Origin: Janthinobacterium lividum
GTDB taxonomy: Bacteria > Pseudomonadota > Gammaproteobacteria > Burkholderiales > Burkholderiaceae_D
Direction: 5' to 3'
Assembly (NCBI RefSeq): GCF_034424625.1
Contig: NZ_CP139976.1
Coordinates: 6,138,001 to 6,202,000, forward strand
Length of the DNA stretch: 64,000 bases
Shown: positions 1 to 9,117 of the stretch, in pieces
Position numbering within the stretch: position 1 is the stretch's first letter
Layout of the letters: each line of letters opens with the position of its first letter
Notes under the pieces: generated by a model
Database searches by the model: none
Told to the model about the DNA's origin: nothing
What the model saw: only the letters and a program-made list of their open reading frames with translations
Translations under genes and position numbers: made by a program

Positions 1-21
1 AGATGCTTCCTTTCAGGGGAC

Positions 22-40
22 GGCGCTGGGGGACAGCGCC
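22..40 (-). terminator. weak hairpin after the porin gene
   Basis: A 6-bp GC stem (GGCGCT/AGCGCC) lies about 20 bases beyond the porin stop codon. There is no clear T run in the minus-strand direction, so termination here is only a possibility. Confidence 0.3.
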
Positions 41-58
41 TGTAAAGATGAATCAGAC

Positions 59-1174
59 TCAGAAATAATGTCGCATGCCAACGATCAGCACGCTTTGCGT
101 CTTGCCGCCCGAGGCGCCGAAGCCGAACACGCGGGCGAACGTCGCGTCGCCGGCCGCTTTCTGGTAGCTCCAGGTGATGGCGACATCGGTGCGCTTGGAC
201 AGGAAGTAATCGGCCTGGAAGTTGACCTGATGCCATTTCGGCGTCTTGTTGATCACGTCATATTTACCGGTGGTAAAGAAATACGACGCGCCCAGGTTCA
301 GCGCTTCCGTCAGCTTGTGGTTCACGTTCAAGTCCACGTTTTGCAAGGTCAGATTGCTTTGATCCAGGTAGTGGTAGCGCACGTTGGTGTACAGCGCGCC
401 AAACTTGGTCTTGCCCACATTATAAAAGCCTCCCGTGCCGGCGATGGCCTGGCTGTCCACGCCCGCGCCCTTGACGGCGCTCTTGTTGAAGATCAACAAG
501 GAGCTGCCATAGTCATTGCCGATGGCGCCATTCGGCGCATCGGGGCTGTTCGGACGATCCATCTTGGTGTAGGCGACGGCCCAGCTGAAGGCATCGACCT
601 TGTAGCCGGCACCCATGCTGTAGACGCGGTTGCGGTTGGAATCTTCCGGGTTTTCGCTGAAGCCGTACAAACCCGTGAACGACAGGTTGCTGATGTTCGG
701 GCTGACATACTTGACGGCATTTTGCACGCGCAGGTTGTTGTAGCCATTATCGTTGTCGCCGATATGCACGCCATTGCTGGCAATGACGACCGGGCCCAGC
801 AGGTCCTTGACGGCTTCGTACTGGCGGCCCAGGGTGAGCGTCCCCTTGTCATTGCTGGACAAACCCACATACGACTGGCGGCCAAACAAGCGGCCGCTTT
901 GCGACGCCGTGCCCGTCATGACGTTAAAACCGTTTTCCAGCACGAAGATGGCCTTGGTGCCGTTGCCCAGGTCTTCCTGGCCGCGAAAACCGATACGGGG
1001 ATTCTGATTCGTGCCGCTCAACGCATGCGTGCGGCTGCCCTTGCCCTCATCCGACACATAGCCGATACCGGCCGACAGCAAGCCATACACTTGCACGCTG
1101 CTTTGCGCCTGCGCCGCGCCCTGCGCCGCCAGCAAGCCACCCACTACCATCGTTCCCGTCATCCATTTGTTCAT
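59..1174 (-). CDS. general porin (Gram-negative trimeric porin family)
   Basis: This 371-residue outer-membrane porin would form a 16-stranded trimeric channel for small hydrophilic solutes. The start at 1174 gives MNKWMTG followed by a signal peptide with an AQA cleavage site, then a mature N-terminus SSVQVYGLLSAGIGY, which is typical of Burkholderiales porins. The protein ends in HYF, the aromatic terminus recognised by the Bam machinery. The reading frame continues upstream to 1276, but that extension has no signal-like character. A LysR-type regulator is divergent across a 224-bp AT-rich gap. The substrate cannot be told from sequence alone. The family call is firm. Confidence 0.93.
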   Translation of the reverse strand: MNKWMTGTMVVGGLLAAQGAAQAQSSVQVYGLLSAGIGYVSDEGKGSRTHALSGTNQNPRIGFRGQEDLGNGTKAIFVLENGFNVMTGTASQSGRLFGRQSYVGLSSNDKGTLTLGRQYEAVKDLLGPVVIASNGVHIGDNDNGYNNLRVQNAVKYVSPNISNLSFTGLYGFSENPEDSNRNRVYSMGAGYKVDAFSWAVAYTKMDRPNSPDAPNGAIGNDYGSSLLIFNKSAVKGAGVDSQAIAGTGGFYNVGKTKFGALYTNVRYHYLDQSNLTLQNVDLNVNHKLTEALNLGASYFFTTGKYDVINKTPKWHQVNFQADYFLSKRTDVAITWSYQKAAGDATFARVFGFGASGGKTQSVLIVGMRHYF

Positions 1175-1398
1175 CGCCGCCACCCTAAAAAGAATAAACC
1201 CTGAGTTTTTTGGAATTATTTTATTGATGCGTCCCTTGCATGGCGTGCTAGCGCGAGTACCGGCGCCGCCTGGCAAGCGCTTCTCTGAAGATTGTTGCCT
1301 TCAAGACAAGTAAAGACCAGTCCAGAATATGGTAAATTGCGGGATAAGAAAATTTGTTTATTTTTATAAATCCATTACTTTTTCTAATAAGCAAACCC

Positions 1399-2316
1399 AT
1401 GCATGAGTTGAGCAAGAAGATTTCCTTACGACATTTACAAGCGTTTTCCACCTTAGCCCGGGTAAACAGCTTCAGCAAGGCTGCACAGGAATTGTGCGTG
1501 ACCCAGCCAGCCCTCAGCGCCTCGATCAAGCTGCTGGAAAATCAACTTGGGAAAAAGTTGTTTAACCGCACAACCCACCAGCTGGAACTGACGCGCGAAG
1601 GCAAGCTGGCGCTCGACTACGCCACGCATTTATTAAATACGGCAAGCAACACTTTTGCCGATATCCAGCGCGCCATCGGCAGCGGCCGGCACCGCATCCG
1701 CATCGGCGCGATCCCGTCGGCCATGGCGATGACGGCCGTCGTGGTGGCGCGCTACTGCGAGCAGCATGGCGACGAAGTGGAAATCGTCCTGTCGGACATG
1801 CCCAACGACGGCTTGCTGCACGCCCTGCATTCGGGCCAGCTGGACTTTTGCGTGGGTATCGAGGTGCCCGGTTCCGTGTCGTTGGAAAGCGTGGGCCTGT
1901 TCGAAGACGAACTGGTGCTGGTGACGGCGGGACGCCATGCGCTGGCGGTGCTCAAGGAAGTGCGCTGGGAGCAATTGGCGGGGCAGGAAATCGTCGTGTT
2001 TACCAAGGGCAGCATCTGGGAGTTCGCCTCGAGCGCCCTGCGCCAGCATGGCTTGAGCCCGTCGAGCCTGTACCAGATGATCCACAGCGAGTCGCTGTAT
2101 GGCGTGGTGCGCGCCGGCATCGCCGTCGGTATCATGCCCAGCCTGTACACGACCTTCCTCAACGACGAGGACCTGCACGTGGCACCGCTGCGCCAGCCCA
2201 CCTGCAAGCGCAAGATCGCCTTGATGCGGCGCAATGAGATCAGCCGCAACCACCATGTCGATGACTGCTTTTCCGCCCTGAGAAAGGATCTGCAGCAGGT
2301 CGACCAGTGGTTTTAA
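1399..2316 (+). CDS. LysR-family transcriptional regulator
   Basis: This 305-residue LysR-type regulator has an N-terminal winged helix-turn-helix (about residues 5-65, with FSKAAQELCVTQPALSASIK as the recognition region) and a C-terminal periplasmic-binding-like effector domain. The ATG at 1399 gives MHELSKKISLRHLQAF, the usual family N-terminus; a TTG at 1354 would add 15 hydrophobic residues and is less likely. It is divergent from the porin gene, so porin control and autoregulation are plausible but unproven. Its 3' end converges on rsmA with an 8-bp gap. The effector is unknown. Confidence 0.92.
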   Translation: MHELSKKISLRHLQAFSTLARVNSFSKAAQELCVTQPALSASIKLLENQLGKKLFNRTTHQLELTREGKLALDYATHLLNTASNTFADIQRAIGSGRHRIRIGAIPSAMAMTAVVVARYCEQHGDEVEIVLSDMPNDGLLHALHSGQLDFCVGIEVPGSVSLESVGLFEDELVLVTAGRHALAVLKEVRWEQLAGQEIVVFTKGSIWEFASSALRQHGLSPSSLYQMIHSESLYGVVRAGIAVGIMPSLYTTFLNDEDLHVAPLRQPTCKRKIALMRRNEISRNHHVDDCFSALRKDLQQVDQWF

Positions 2317-2324
2317 GTTAAAAC

Positions 2325-3104
2325 TTAAGCAGGCGCCTTCAGCAAGTTAGCCAAAGCAACATACTGCTCCAGCCCCACGGTTTCCGGGCGCAGGGTCGGA
2401 TCGATGCCGGCCGCCTTGATCTGCTCTTCCGTAAACATCCCGGCCAGGCAGTTGCGGATCACCTTGCGGCGCTGCGAGAAGGCCTTCATGACCACCGCTT
2501 CCAGGGTGGCCTGGTCGCACGCCAGGCGCTCGGCCACGGGAATCATGCGCACGATGGCCGATTCCACTTTTGGCGGCGGATCGAAGGCCGTCGGTGGCAC
2601 GATGAACAGCAGCGACATGTCATAGCGCCATTGCAGCATCACGGACAGGCGGCCATACGCCTTGCTGCCCGGTTCGGCCACCATGCGCTCGACGACTTCC
2701 TTTTGCAGCATGAAATGCTGGTCCTGTACCAGCGGTGCGAAGTCCGCCAGGTGGAACAGCAGCGGGCTGGAAATGTTGTACGGCAAGTTACCCACGATGC
2801 GCAGCTTCTGGCCGGCCGGTACGGGGATTTGCGCGAAATCGAATTTCAGCGCGTCGCCCGAGTGGATCGTCAGCTTGGCCGGATTGAACGTCTTTTCCAG
2901 GCGCACGATCAGGTCGCGGTCCAGTTCCACCACGTGCATCTGCTTCAAATGGCGCAGCAGCTGCTCCGTCATGGCGCCCAGGCCGGGGCCGATTTCGACC
3001 ATGGCATCGTCCGGCTGCGGCCCGATGGCGGCCGTGATGTCGTCGAGGACGAAGCGGTCATGCAGGAAGTTCTGGCCAAAGCGTTTGCGGGCAACGTGTT
3101 TCAT
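2325..3104 (-). CDS. rsmA: 16S rRNA (adenine1518-N6/adenine1519-N6)-dimethyltransferase
   Basis: RsmA (KsgA) uses S-adenosylmethionine to dimethylate two adjacent adenines in the 3' hairpin of 16S rRNA late in 30S assembly. The 259-residue protein has the family's N-terminal motif [10 protein letters not shown], the SAM-binding loop [12 protein letters not shown] and the catalytic motif NLPYN (in [10 protein letters not shown]). It is the last gene of the lptD-surA-pdxA-rsmA series; 52 bp separate it from pdxA. This order is conserved across many proteobacteria, which supports the call. Confidence 0.97.
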   Translation of the reverse strand: MKHVARKRFGQNFLHDRFVLDDITAAIGPQPDDAMVEIGPGLGAMTEQLLRHLKQMHVVELDRDLIVRLEKTFNPAKLTIHSGDALKFDFAQIPVPAGQKLRIVGNLPYNISSPLLFHLADFAPLVQDQHFMLQKEVVERMVAEPGSKAYGRLSVMLQWRYDMSLLFIVPPTAFDPPPKVESAIVRMIPVAERLACDQATLEAVVMKAFSQRRKVIRNCLAGMFTEEQIKAAGIDPTLRPETVGLEQYVALANLLKAPA

Positions 3105-3156
3105 ATTCTGTTTTTCTATTCTAGGGGCGGTGTAGCGGGGTAAAACCGGTGGGCGA

Positions 3157-4206
3157 TCAGGCGCGGCTGCTGGCGCGCAGCATGTCGAGCGCCGTTTGCA
3201 GGGCTTGCTCCATGCTGTGGCAATCGGCCAGCCCCAGCCCTTGCGCGGCCAGGTCCAGCGCCGTGCCGTGGTCGACCGAGGTGCGGATCAACGGCAAGCC
3301 CAGGGTGATATTGATGCCGCGCCCGAAGGTCGCGTATTTCAGCACGGGCAGGCCCTGGTCGTGGTACATGGCCAGCACGCAATCAGCATCGGCCAGGTAT
3401 TTGTGCTGGAACAAGGTGTCGGCCGGATACGGCCCGCGCGCATCGATGCCGCGCGCTTGCGCCGCGGCAATCGCCGGGGCGATGACATCGATTTCCTCGC
3501 GTCCCAGATACCCGCCCTCGCCCGCGTGCGGGTTCAGGCCGGTGACCAGGATGCGCGGCGCGGCGATGCCGAATTTCTGTTGCAGGTCGGCCTGGATGAT
3601 ATCCAGGGTGACGGCCAGGCTGTCCATGGTGATGGCAGCGGACACGTCCTTCAATGGCAGATGCGTGGTGGCCAGCGCCACGCGCAGGGTCGGTTCGCCA
3701 TGGCCGGGTTCGCCGGCCAGCATCATCACCACTTGCGGCGTGCCGGTTTTTTCCGCCAGGTATTCCGTATGGCCGGAAAAGGCCACGCCGGCATCGTTGA
3801 TCGTGCTTTTTTGCAAGGGCGCCGTGACCATGGCGCCAAACCAGCCGGCCTGGACACCTTCCACGGCCGCGTCCAGGGTCGCGAGCACGGAACGCCCGTT
3901 TTCCTTGTCGAGTACGCCAGGAATGACATTGTTAACAGTGGGAATATCGATCACGGCCAGGCGGCCAGACCCGAACTGGGGCAGGCCGCTGTTGCGCACG
4001 GCTTGCAGCGACAGCGCCGCCAGGCGGATGTCCGGATCGATCAGGCTGGCCGTCAGCGCCAGGAAGGCGGCGTCGCCCAGCAGGATGCAGTTGACTTCAT
4101 TGCGCATGGCCCAGGCCGCGCGTATGGAGATTTCCGGGCCGACACCAGCCGGTTCGCCACAGGTAATGGCGATGGCAGGCCGGCGTGCAAGGGGCAAGTT
4201 ACTCAT
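3157..4206 (-). CDS. pdxA: 4-hydroxythreonine-4-phosphate dehydrogenase
   Basis: PdxA oxidises 4-phosphohydroxy-L-threonine in the deoxyxylulose-5-phosphate-dependent pathway to pyridoxal phosphate. The start at 4206 gives [15 protein letters not shown], 349 residues, close to the family norm; the longer frame to 4365 overlaps the surA coding region and is rejected. Visible motifs are [10 protein letters not shown] near the N-terminus and three metal-ligand histidine contexts ([30 protein letters not shown]). It begins 20 bp after the surA stop and is probably co-transcribed with it. Confidence 0.97.
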   Translation of the reverse strand: MSNLPLARRPAIAITCGEPAGVGPEISIRAAWAMRNEVNCILLGDAAFLALTASLIDPDIRLAALSLQAVRNSGLPQFGSGRLAVIDIPTVNNVIPGVLDKENGRSVLATLDAAVEGVQAGWFGAMVTAPLQKSTINDAGVAFSGHTEYLAEKTGTPQVVMMLAGEPGHGEPTLRVALATTHLPLKDVSAAITMDSLAVTLDIIQADLQQKFGIAAPRILVTGLNPHAGEGGYLGREEIDVIAPAIAAAQARGIDARGPYPADTLFQHKYLADADCVLAMYHDQGLPVLKYATFGRGINITLGLPLIRTSVDHGTALDLAAQGLGLADCHSMEQALQTALDMLRASSRA

Positions 4207-4225
4207 GCGCAATGAATCAGCCGCA

Positions 4226-5647
4226 TTACTGATCGTCCGCGCGGAATTCGACGTAGGCACGGTCGCGCACTTCGCGCGCCCAGTTTTCCGTCGCTTCTTC
4301 CAGCTTGCGTTCGCGCAAGGCATTGCGCGCAGCGGCGCGCTGCTTCTCTTTCGAGACGTCATCACTCTTGCGTTCCAGCACTTCGATCAGGTGGAAGCCA
4401 AAGCTCGATTCGATCGGCTCGCTCACTTCGCCCGGTTTCAGCGCATTCATCGCCGTTTCGAATTCCGGTACGGTATCGCCTGGATACAGCCAGCCCAGGT
4501 CGCCGCCCTTGGCGGCCGAACCGTCGTTCGAGAACAAGCGGGCCAGGTCTTCGAACTTGGCGGCCTTGTTATCGAGACGCTCTTTCAATTCCGACAATTT
4601 GCGCTTGGCTTCGGCCGCCGACAAGGTCGGCGTTATTTTCAGCAAGATATGGCGGGCATGCGTCTGCTGCACGGCGGCGACGGCTTGCGCCTCGGCAGCA
4701 CTGCGGCGGTCCACCAGCTTGAGGATGTGGAAGCCCGTATTGCTCTTGATGATAGGCGTGATCTGGCCCGGCTTCAATTTCAGCAACTGTTCCGTGAACA
4801 GGGGCGGCACGCGGTCGCTATGGCGCCAGCCGATATCGCCACCGCTCAGCGCATCGCTGGCGTCGGAATAGGTGGCGGCCATCTTGGCGAAATCGGCGCC
4901 CGTGCGCAGCTGGCGGCTGACTTCTTCGGCGCGCGCGCGGCGTGCGGCGATCTGTTCGGGGCTGGAATTTTCCGGAATGCGCACGAGAATCTGCGCCAGG
5001 TTCAGTTCCACCTGTTCGCTGGCGGCCGCTTTTTCCGCTTCCAGGAAGTTATCCACTTCGGAATCGGAAATCTGGATCTTGGCGTCGACTTCATGCTCGC
5101 GCAGGCGCTGCATGATGATTTCATCGCGGATTTCTTCGCGGAAGGTCGCAAACGGCGTGCCTTCTTTTTCCATCTGGTTGCGCAGCTCTTGCACCGTCAT
5201 TTTTTGCTGTTCAGCAATACGGCCAATCGCGCGGTCCAGGGTCAGGTCATCCACGCGCACGCCCATTTCCTTGGCCAGCTGCATTTGTGCGCGTTCAACA
5301 ATCATGCGCTCGAGCAATTGACGACGCAGGTCGGCAGGATCGGGCAAGGGCACGTTCTGCGCCTTCATGCGCTGCTCCACGCTCTTGATACGGGCCGCCA
5401 CTTCATTGCGCGTAATCACCTCGTCATTGACGACGACGGCGATGGAATCGATGGTCTGGCCACTGCTCGAGGCCGGTGGCGTGAACCCCTTGACCGGCGC
5501 CGCGGCAGCGGGCTTGGCGACAGGCGCTGGCGCAGCCTGTTGCGCCCAGACACTACTGGTCGTGGCGCCGGAAATGGCGCACAACAAGACCGTTGCAATT
5601 TTGAGTTGGTGCATACTGGCATTACGCATAATGTGTAGAGCGCTCAT
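4226..5647 (-). CDS. surA: periplasmic chaperone / peptidyl-prolyl isomerase SurA
   Basis: SurA escorts unfolded outer-membrane proteins, LptD among them, through the periplasm to the Bam complex. The 473-residue frame has a signal peptide (cleavage near SVWAQQ), an N-terminal chaperone domain opening with [18 protein letters not shown], two parvulin domains (about residues 215-315 and 325-425; the second contains ARHILLKI and [13 protein letters not shown]) and a short C-terminal helix. In-frame ATGs at 5647, 5629 and 5614 all lack a clear ribosome site; 5614 gives the most compact signal peptide. It lies directly downstream of lptD, the classical arrangement. Confidence 0.95.
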   Translation of the reverse strand: MSALHIMRNASMHQLKIATVLLCAISGATTSSVWAQQAAPAPVAKPAAAAPVKGFTPPASSSGQTIDSIAVVVNDEVITRNEVAARIKSVEQRMKAQNVPLPDPADLRRQLLERMIVERAQMQLAKEMGVRVDDLTLDRAIGRIAEQQKMTVQELRNQMEKEGTPFATFREEIRDEIIMQRLREHEVDAKIQISDSEVDNFLEAEKAAASEQVELNLAQILVRIPENSSPEQIAARRARAEEVSRQLRTGADFAKMAATYSDASDALSGGDIGWRHSDRVPPLFTEQLLKLKPGQITPIIKSNTGFHILKLVDRRSAAEAQAVAAVQQTHARHILLKITPTLSAAEAKRKLSELKERLDNKAAKFEDLARLFSNDGSAAKGGDLGWLYPGDTVPEFETAMNALKPGEVSEPIESSFGFHLIEVLERKSDDVSKEKQRAAARNALRERKLEEATENWAREVRDRAYVEFRADDQ

Positions 5648-5717
5648 GAGTTCAGGTGAATAAAAAAACCGGTTTGTGCCGGCGCCGGGAACACCGGCGG
5701 CGGCAACGGTGCCTATC

Positions 5718-7973
5718 TTAACGGAGTGGCTGGCTCAGTGTCTGGTAACCGGGGATGGTTTTTGTAAAAGTTTCCAGGCCATTCGCGCCCAGACCCAGGC
5801 CATTCGACAAGCCCGTCAATTCCAGCTGGAAGAAGATCGGCGTCGAGACAGTCTTGTTCGTCGTCACGAAACGCTGCGCACCCATGCGGAACACCCAGCA
5901 GTCGCCCTTGTATTCCAGGCCGACCAGGCTTTCCAGCATGCTGCGATCCTTCACGGAGTAACTGATGCGGCCCACGCCATACAGGCGGTCCGTCAACGGC
6001 CATTGGGTCGACACTTCAACATTGCGCCAACCAGCATCTCCACGCTGGAAACGATTGCCAAAATTCAATACCTTCTTGGCACCGGGCTGATATTGCAAGG
6101 CGTAGTTGTAGCTGACCAGCTGGCGGTCGCTGGGATTGTACTGCACCAGGCTGTCGGCGGTCCAAGTCTCGGACACGCGGCCCGTTGCTGCCAGCAGGAT
6201 ATCCGAACGCGACTGGTTGACGGGTGTGCTCGAATCGAGTTGCACGCGCTGGTCGGCAAAATAGAAACGCTGGCCGAAAGTCAGGCGCATGCGTTCCGTT
6301 CCATCGGACTGCAGGAAACGCGATACCAGGGCGGCCGTGACCTGGTTGGCATCGCCGATGCGGTCGCTGCCGACAAAACGGTTTTCCGTGAAGATCTGCG
6401 TCAGGTTGAACGTGCCAGCGGCCGTATCGAACGTCGGAAACTTCGACTGGTCGCGGTACGGCGTGTAGACGTAGAACAGGCGCGGTTCCAGGGTTTGCGT
6501 GCCGCCCTTGGCGCCAAACAGATTCGTGTCGCGTTCAAACACCAGGCCGCTGTCGACCGAGAAGGTTGGCACGGCGCGCGTAAACGACGTATCCGCAAAC
6601 TTCGCCTTGGTCCTGGCGTCGTTATCGAGCTGATACGCGCTGGCATTGAGCATCAGCTTGGGCGTGACGAAGTAGCCAGGGCGCACGATGGGGAAACTCA
6701 CCTGCGGCACGGCCACGAGACGCGACCCCTGCACCAGGGTCGGGTGGGCGAAGCGCGTCGCTTCCGCGTCGAAGGTCCAGTCGAAGCCGCCCCAGACGTC
6801 GTATTTGCCAGCGTGGAAGTTCACCGCCGGCAAGCGGTCATACGGGCGCGTAACGGTCAGGCCGGGATTGTTGACCGCATCGGGATCCTGCAGCACCTGG
6901 TAATTCTGCACGCGCGCCGTCAGGCTCCAGTCCTCGGTGCGGTAATCGGTGCGCAATTCGCGCAGCAACTGGCGCTCGGTGGCGGTGGCGACGGTTTTCG
7001 AAAAATCATTCGGGTAATTATTGTCGGATGCCTCGCGCAGATCCCAGCTGTAACTCCAGCCCTTGGCCAGCGCCTGCTCATGCTTGGACTTGATCATGTA
7101 GCGGTTGGTCTTGGTCTGCTTGTCGTTAGGCAAGAACTCAAACGACGTTTCGCCCTGGTACAGGCCTGCATCCGTCTCGCCCATGTAGCGGCCTGCCGCA
7201 CCGAGCTGGATGCCGCGCCGCTGTATGTAGCGCGGGAACAGGGTCAGGTCGCGGTTCGGCGCGATGTTCACGTAATACGGCATCAGCAGCTCGAAACCGT
7301 TCTTCGAGGCAAAGCCCGGCGTGGGCGCCAGCCAGCCCGAGCGGCGCGCACCCGACAGCGAAAACGAAATGCCAGGCGTGCCCAGGATCGGCACGTCCTT
7401 GAAATAGATGATGGTCTTGCTGCCGGTGCCCACGTCGCGGCCCGTATCGAGGTTCAAGGTGCTCGATTTCAGGTACCAGTCCGGATTCGGCCCTTCGCAG
7501 GTACTGTAAGTACCGTCGATAACAGTGGCTTCGTCGGGATTGATGAAGTCGACGCGCTCGGCCTTGCCCTGGCCGCCTCCCACTTCGAAGCGGTACGTCG
7601 GGTTGAGCAGGAAACCCTTGCCGGTCTCCATGTTCAGCTTCAAGACGTCGCCCGTGTAGTAATCGCCGAAACGCCACATCTTGATATGGCCCTCGGCGTC
7701 GAACTGATCTTCAACTTGTTTGTAACAAGCTGTATCTGCCGTCATTTTTGTGGTTTTTCCGCGTTCAATCACGACATTTTTATCGAGATTGATCTCCCTT
7801 TCGGGGCGTCCGTTCATGCTGTTCGCCGTCATGACGGTGGGCGCGTCGGGATCTTCCACATGAACCGGGCGCGGCGCTTTCTGGGCGTGAACAGGCACCG
7901 TCGTGGCGGCGACGAGCGCGCTGATGGCGAAAGCCCAGCGCTGCGAAGGGGGGGAGGCCGAAAACCAGCTCAT
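5718..7973 (-). CDS. lptD: LPS-assembly outer membrane protein LptD
   Basis: LptD, plugged by the lipoprotein LptE, inserts lipopolysaccharide into the outer leaflet of the outer membrane. The 751-residue protein has a signal peptide (cleavage near VHAQ), an N-terminal LptA-like domain (ANSMNGRPEREINLDKNV region) and a long C-terminal beta-barrel (about residue 200 to the end). Cysteines are seen at residue 83, in STCEGPNPDW, and in KGDCWVFR near the C-terminus. The E. coli protein has four cysteines forming inter-domain disulfides; here the C-terminal pair is a single Cys. It heads the lptD-surA-pdxA-rsmA series. Confidence 0.96.
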   Translation of the reverse strand: MSWFSASPPSQRWAFAISALVAATTVPVHAQKAPRPVHVEDPDAPTVMTANSMNGRPEREINLDKNVVIERGKTTKMTADTACYKQVEDQFDAEGHIKMWRFGDYYTGDVLKLNMETGKGFLLNPTYRFEVGGGQGKAERVDFINPDEATVIDGTYSTCEGPNPDWYLKSSTLNLDTGRDVGTGSKTIIYFKDVPILGTPGISFSLSGARRSGWLAPTPGFASKNGFELLMPYYVNIAPNRDLTLFPRYIQRRGIQLGAAGRYMGETDAGLYQGETSFEFLPNDKQTKTNRYMIKSKHEQALAKGWSYSWDLREASDNNYPNDFSKTVATATERQLLRELRTDYRTEDWSLTARVQNYQVLQDPDAVNNPGLTVTRPYDRLPAVNFHAGKYDVWGGFDWTFDAEATRFAHPTLVQGSRLVAVPQVSFPIVRPGYFVTPKLMLNASAYQLDNDARTKAKFADTSFTRAVPTFSVDSGLVFERDTNLFGAKGGTQTLEPRLFYVYTPYRDQSKFPTFDTAAGTFNLTQIFTENRFVGSDRIGDANQVTAALVSRFLQSDGTERMRLTFGQRFYFADQRVQLDSSTPVNQSRSDILLAATGRVSETWTADSLVQYNPSDRQLVSYNYALQYQPGAKKVLNFGNRFQRGDAGWRNVEVSTQWPLTDRLYGVGRISYSVKDRSMLESLVGLEYKGDCWVFRMGAQRFVTTNKTVSTPIFFQLELTGLSNGLGLGANGLETFTKTIPGYQTLSQPLR

Positions 7974-8025
7974 GAATTGGAAGGGGCAAGCACCATGACA
8001 GGCGATTTTTTGATTTGAATCCCTT

Positions 8026-8031
8026 ATTATA
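8026..8031 (-). promoter_or_regulatory. probable -10 box of the lptD operon
   Basis: A perfect TATAAT on the minus strand lies 53 bases upstream of the lptD ATG. No good -35 hexamer sits 16-18 bases further upstream (AAGGCG at 17), so an activator or an alternative sigma factor could be involved. Confidence 0.55.
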
Positions 8032-8479
8032 TGGGAATCTGTGCGACACGCCTTAAAGCTCGGGTAGCTGGCCCCGGTCGCAACGTAGCAGTAACGGCTA
8101 GCAGCGCAGGAACTGCGCAGGCAAATCCCTGGTTTACCAGTGATAAAACAGTGAGGGGCTCCCCGGAGTACCCATTCTTAGCAAGACAAGACACGCTACG
8201 AGAAGGTGCCTTGTCAGTCTTATACGCCCGCCGAATCACCGGCGAGTCGCTATTCCTTTGCCTGTTTTGTTTACATAAAACATTGAAACTGTAGTTTATT
8301 TGCAAAGCTTGTGGATATTTTACATTTGCTTACAATTTTCTATATTTCAACAGTTCTCTGCAAGACTCGGTTTTCTCTCAGCTGAGTCATACCCGAGTGA
8401 AACTCTTCGATATCTTGTCATGCTTCAGTGTTGCAACTGCTGCCATGACCAGATGTACGACCATCTGTCACCTACTTGA
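8032..8479. other. unexplained non-coding interval between lptD promoter and intron
   Basis: No convincing gene lies here. The first 200 bases are GC-rich and hold short perfect hairpins (GCGCAG/CTGCGC near 8115, CTGGT/ACCAG near 8132, GGGG/CCCC near 8159). About 8265-8420 is strikingly AT-rich (TTTACATAAAACATTG, TTTACATTTGC). It would form the distal leader or promoter region of amgK if the downstream intron were removed. The short plus-strand open frames at 8031-8294 and 8397-8597 show no family resemblance. Confidence 0.5.
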
Positions 8480-9117
8480 GTGTGCGTCGCCGGTAACGGC
8501 GGGGTGCAAAGCCTCAGGGACAACGTACCCCCATTCTTTTCCGGCAGCCCGGCGTGCGAACGCCTGGCTGGAGACTGCGAGCAGCGATGCGGTCTAGGGG
8601 CTAGGTGAGTGCTGCAAGGGCAATGTTATGTGAACCATCGTTTGAACCCTCGTAAATATTAGTAGGCCAAAGCTGCTGGCAGGCCTAAACCAAACGGTAC
8701 GTGGCTGGTTATCTCCGTGGATTCTGGGGATACGTCGTCATTCAGCCACCGGGGGAAAGATGGGCCCTAAACAGCCAGTCGCGATGTAGTTGTCGCGTCG
8801 ATATCGTTGGGAACGTGGTAAGCCCGATTCCCTGCCGCTCGATCAAAGAACCGAGATAGCGGCAAGCAAACCGCAAGGCACGCCCTTGGGGGAGCGGGTA
8901 GAGGAGGATGGAGAAAGCGAATGCCGGGCTGTAATGGTCCGGATAGGGATTCAAGATTTGTCCCGGCCTGAAAGGGTGCCCACTTCCATCTGGTGTAATA
9001 GTCGTTATACGACTGTACTGGCTCCAGGCAGGCATCATTTTCAACCACCCCGAAGGGATGCAGCTCACCCTTCGGGGATGCGCTGTGTCTCGTCGGAACA
9101 ACTACACGAGGTTCAGC

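Noticed and set aside
3149..5638. 829-codon plus-strand frame opposite pdxA and surA
   Set aside because: It is antisense to two intact conserved genes, with low-complexity translation and no domain.
5676..8018. 780-codon plus-strand frame opposite lptD
   Set aside because: It lies opposite lptD with no recognisable motif; composition reflects the complementary codons.
8041..8045. GTGCG as an earlier group II intron 5' end
   Set aside because: It would make the leader before the maturase about 1,080 bases, too long for this class, and it abuts the lptD promoter; GTGCG at 8482 gives a normal 636-base leader.
8948..8955. ATTCAAG as intron EBS1 pairing with exon CTTGAGT
   Set aside because: The pairing is possible, but the site lies about 470 bases into the intron, probably beyond domain I where EBS1 should be.
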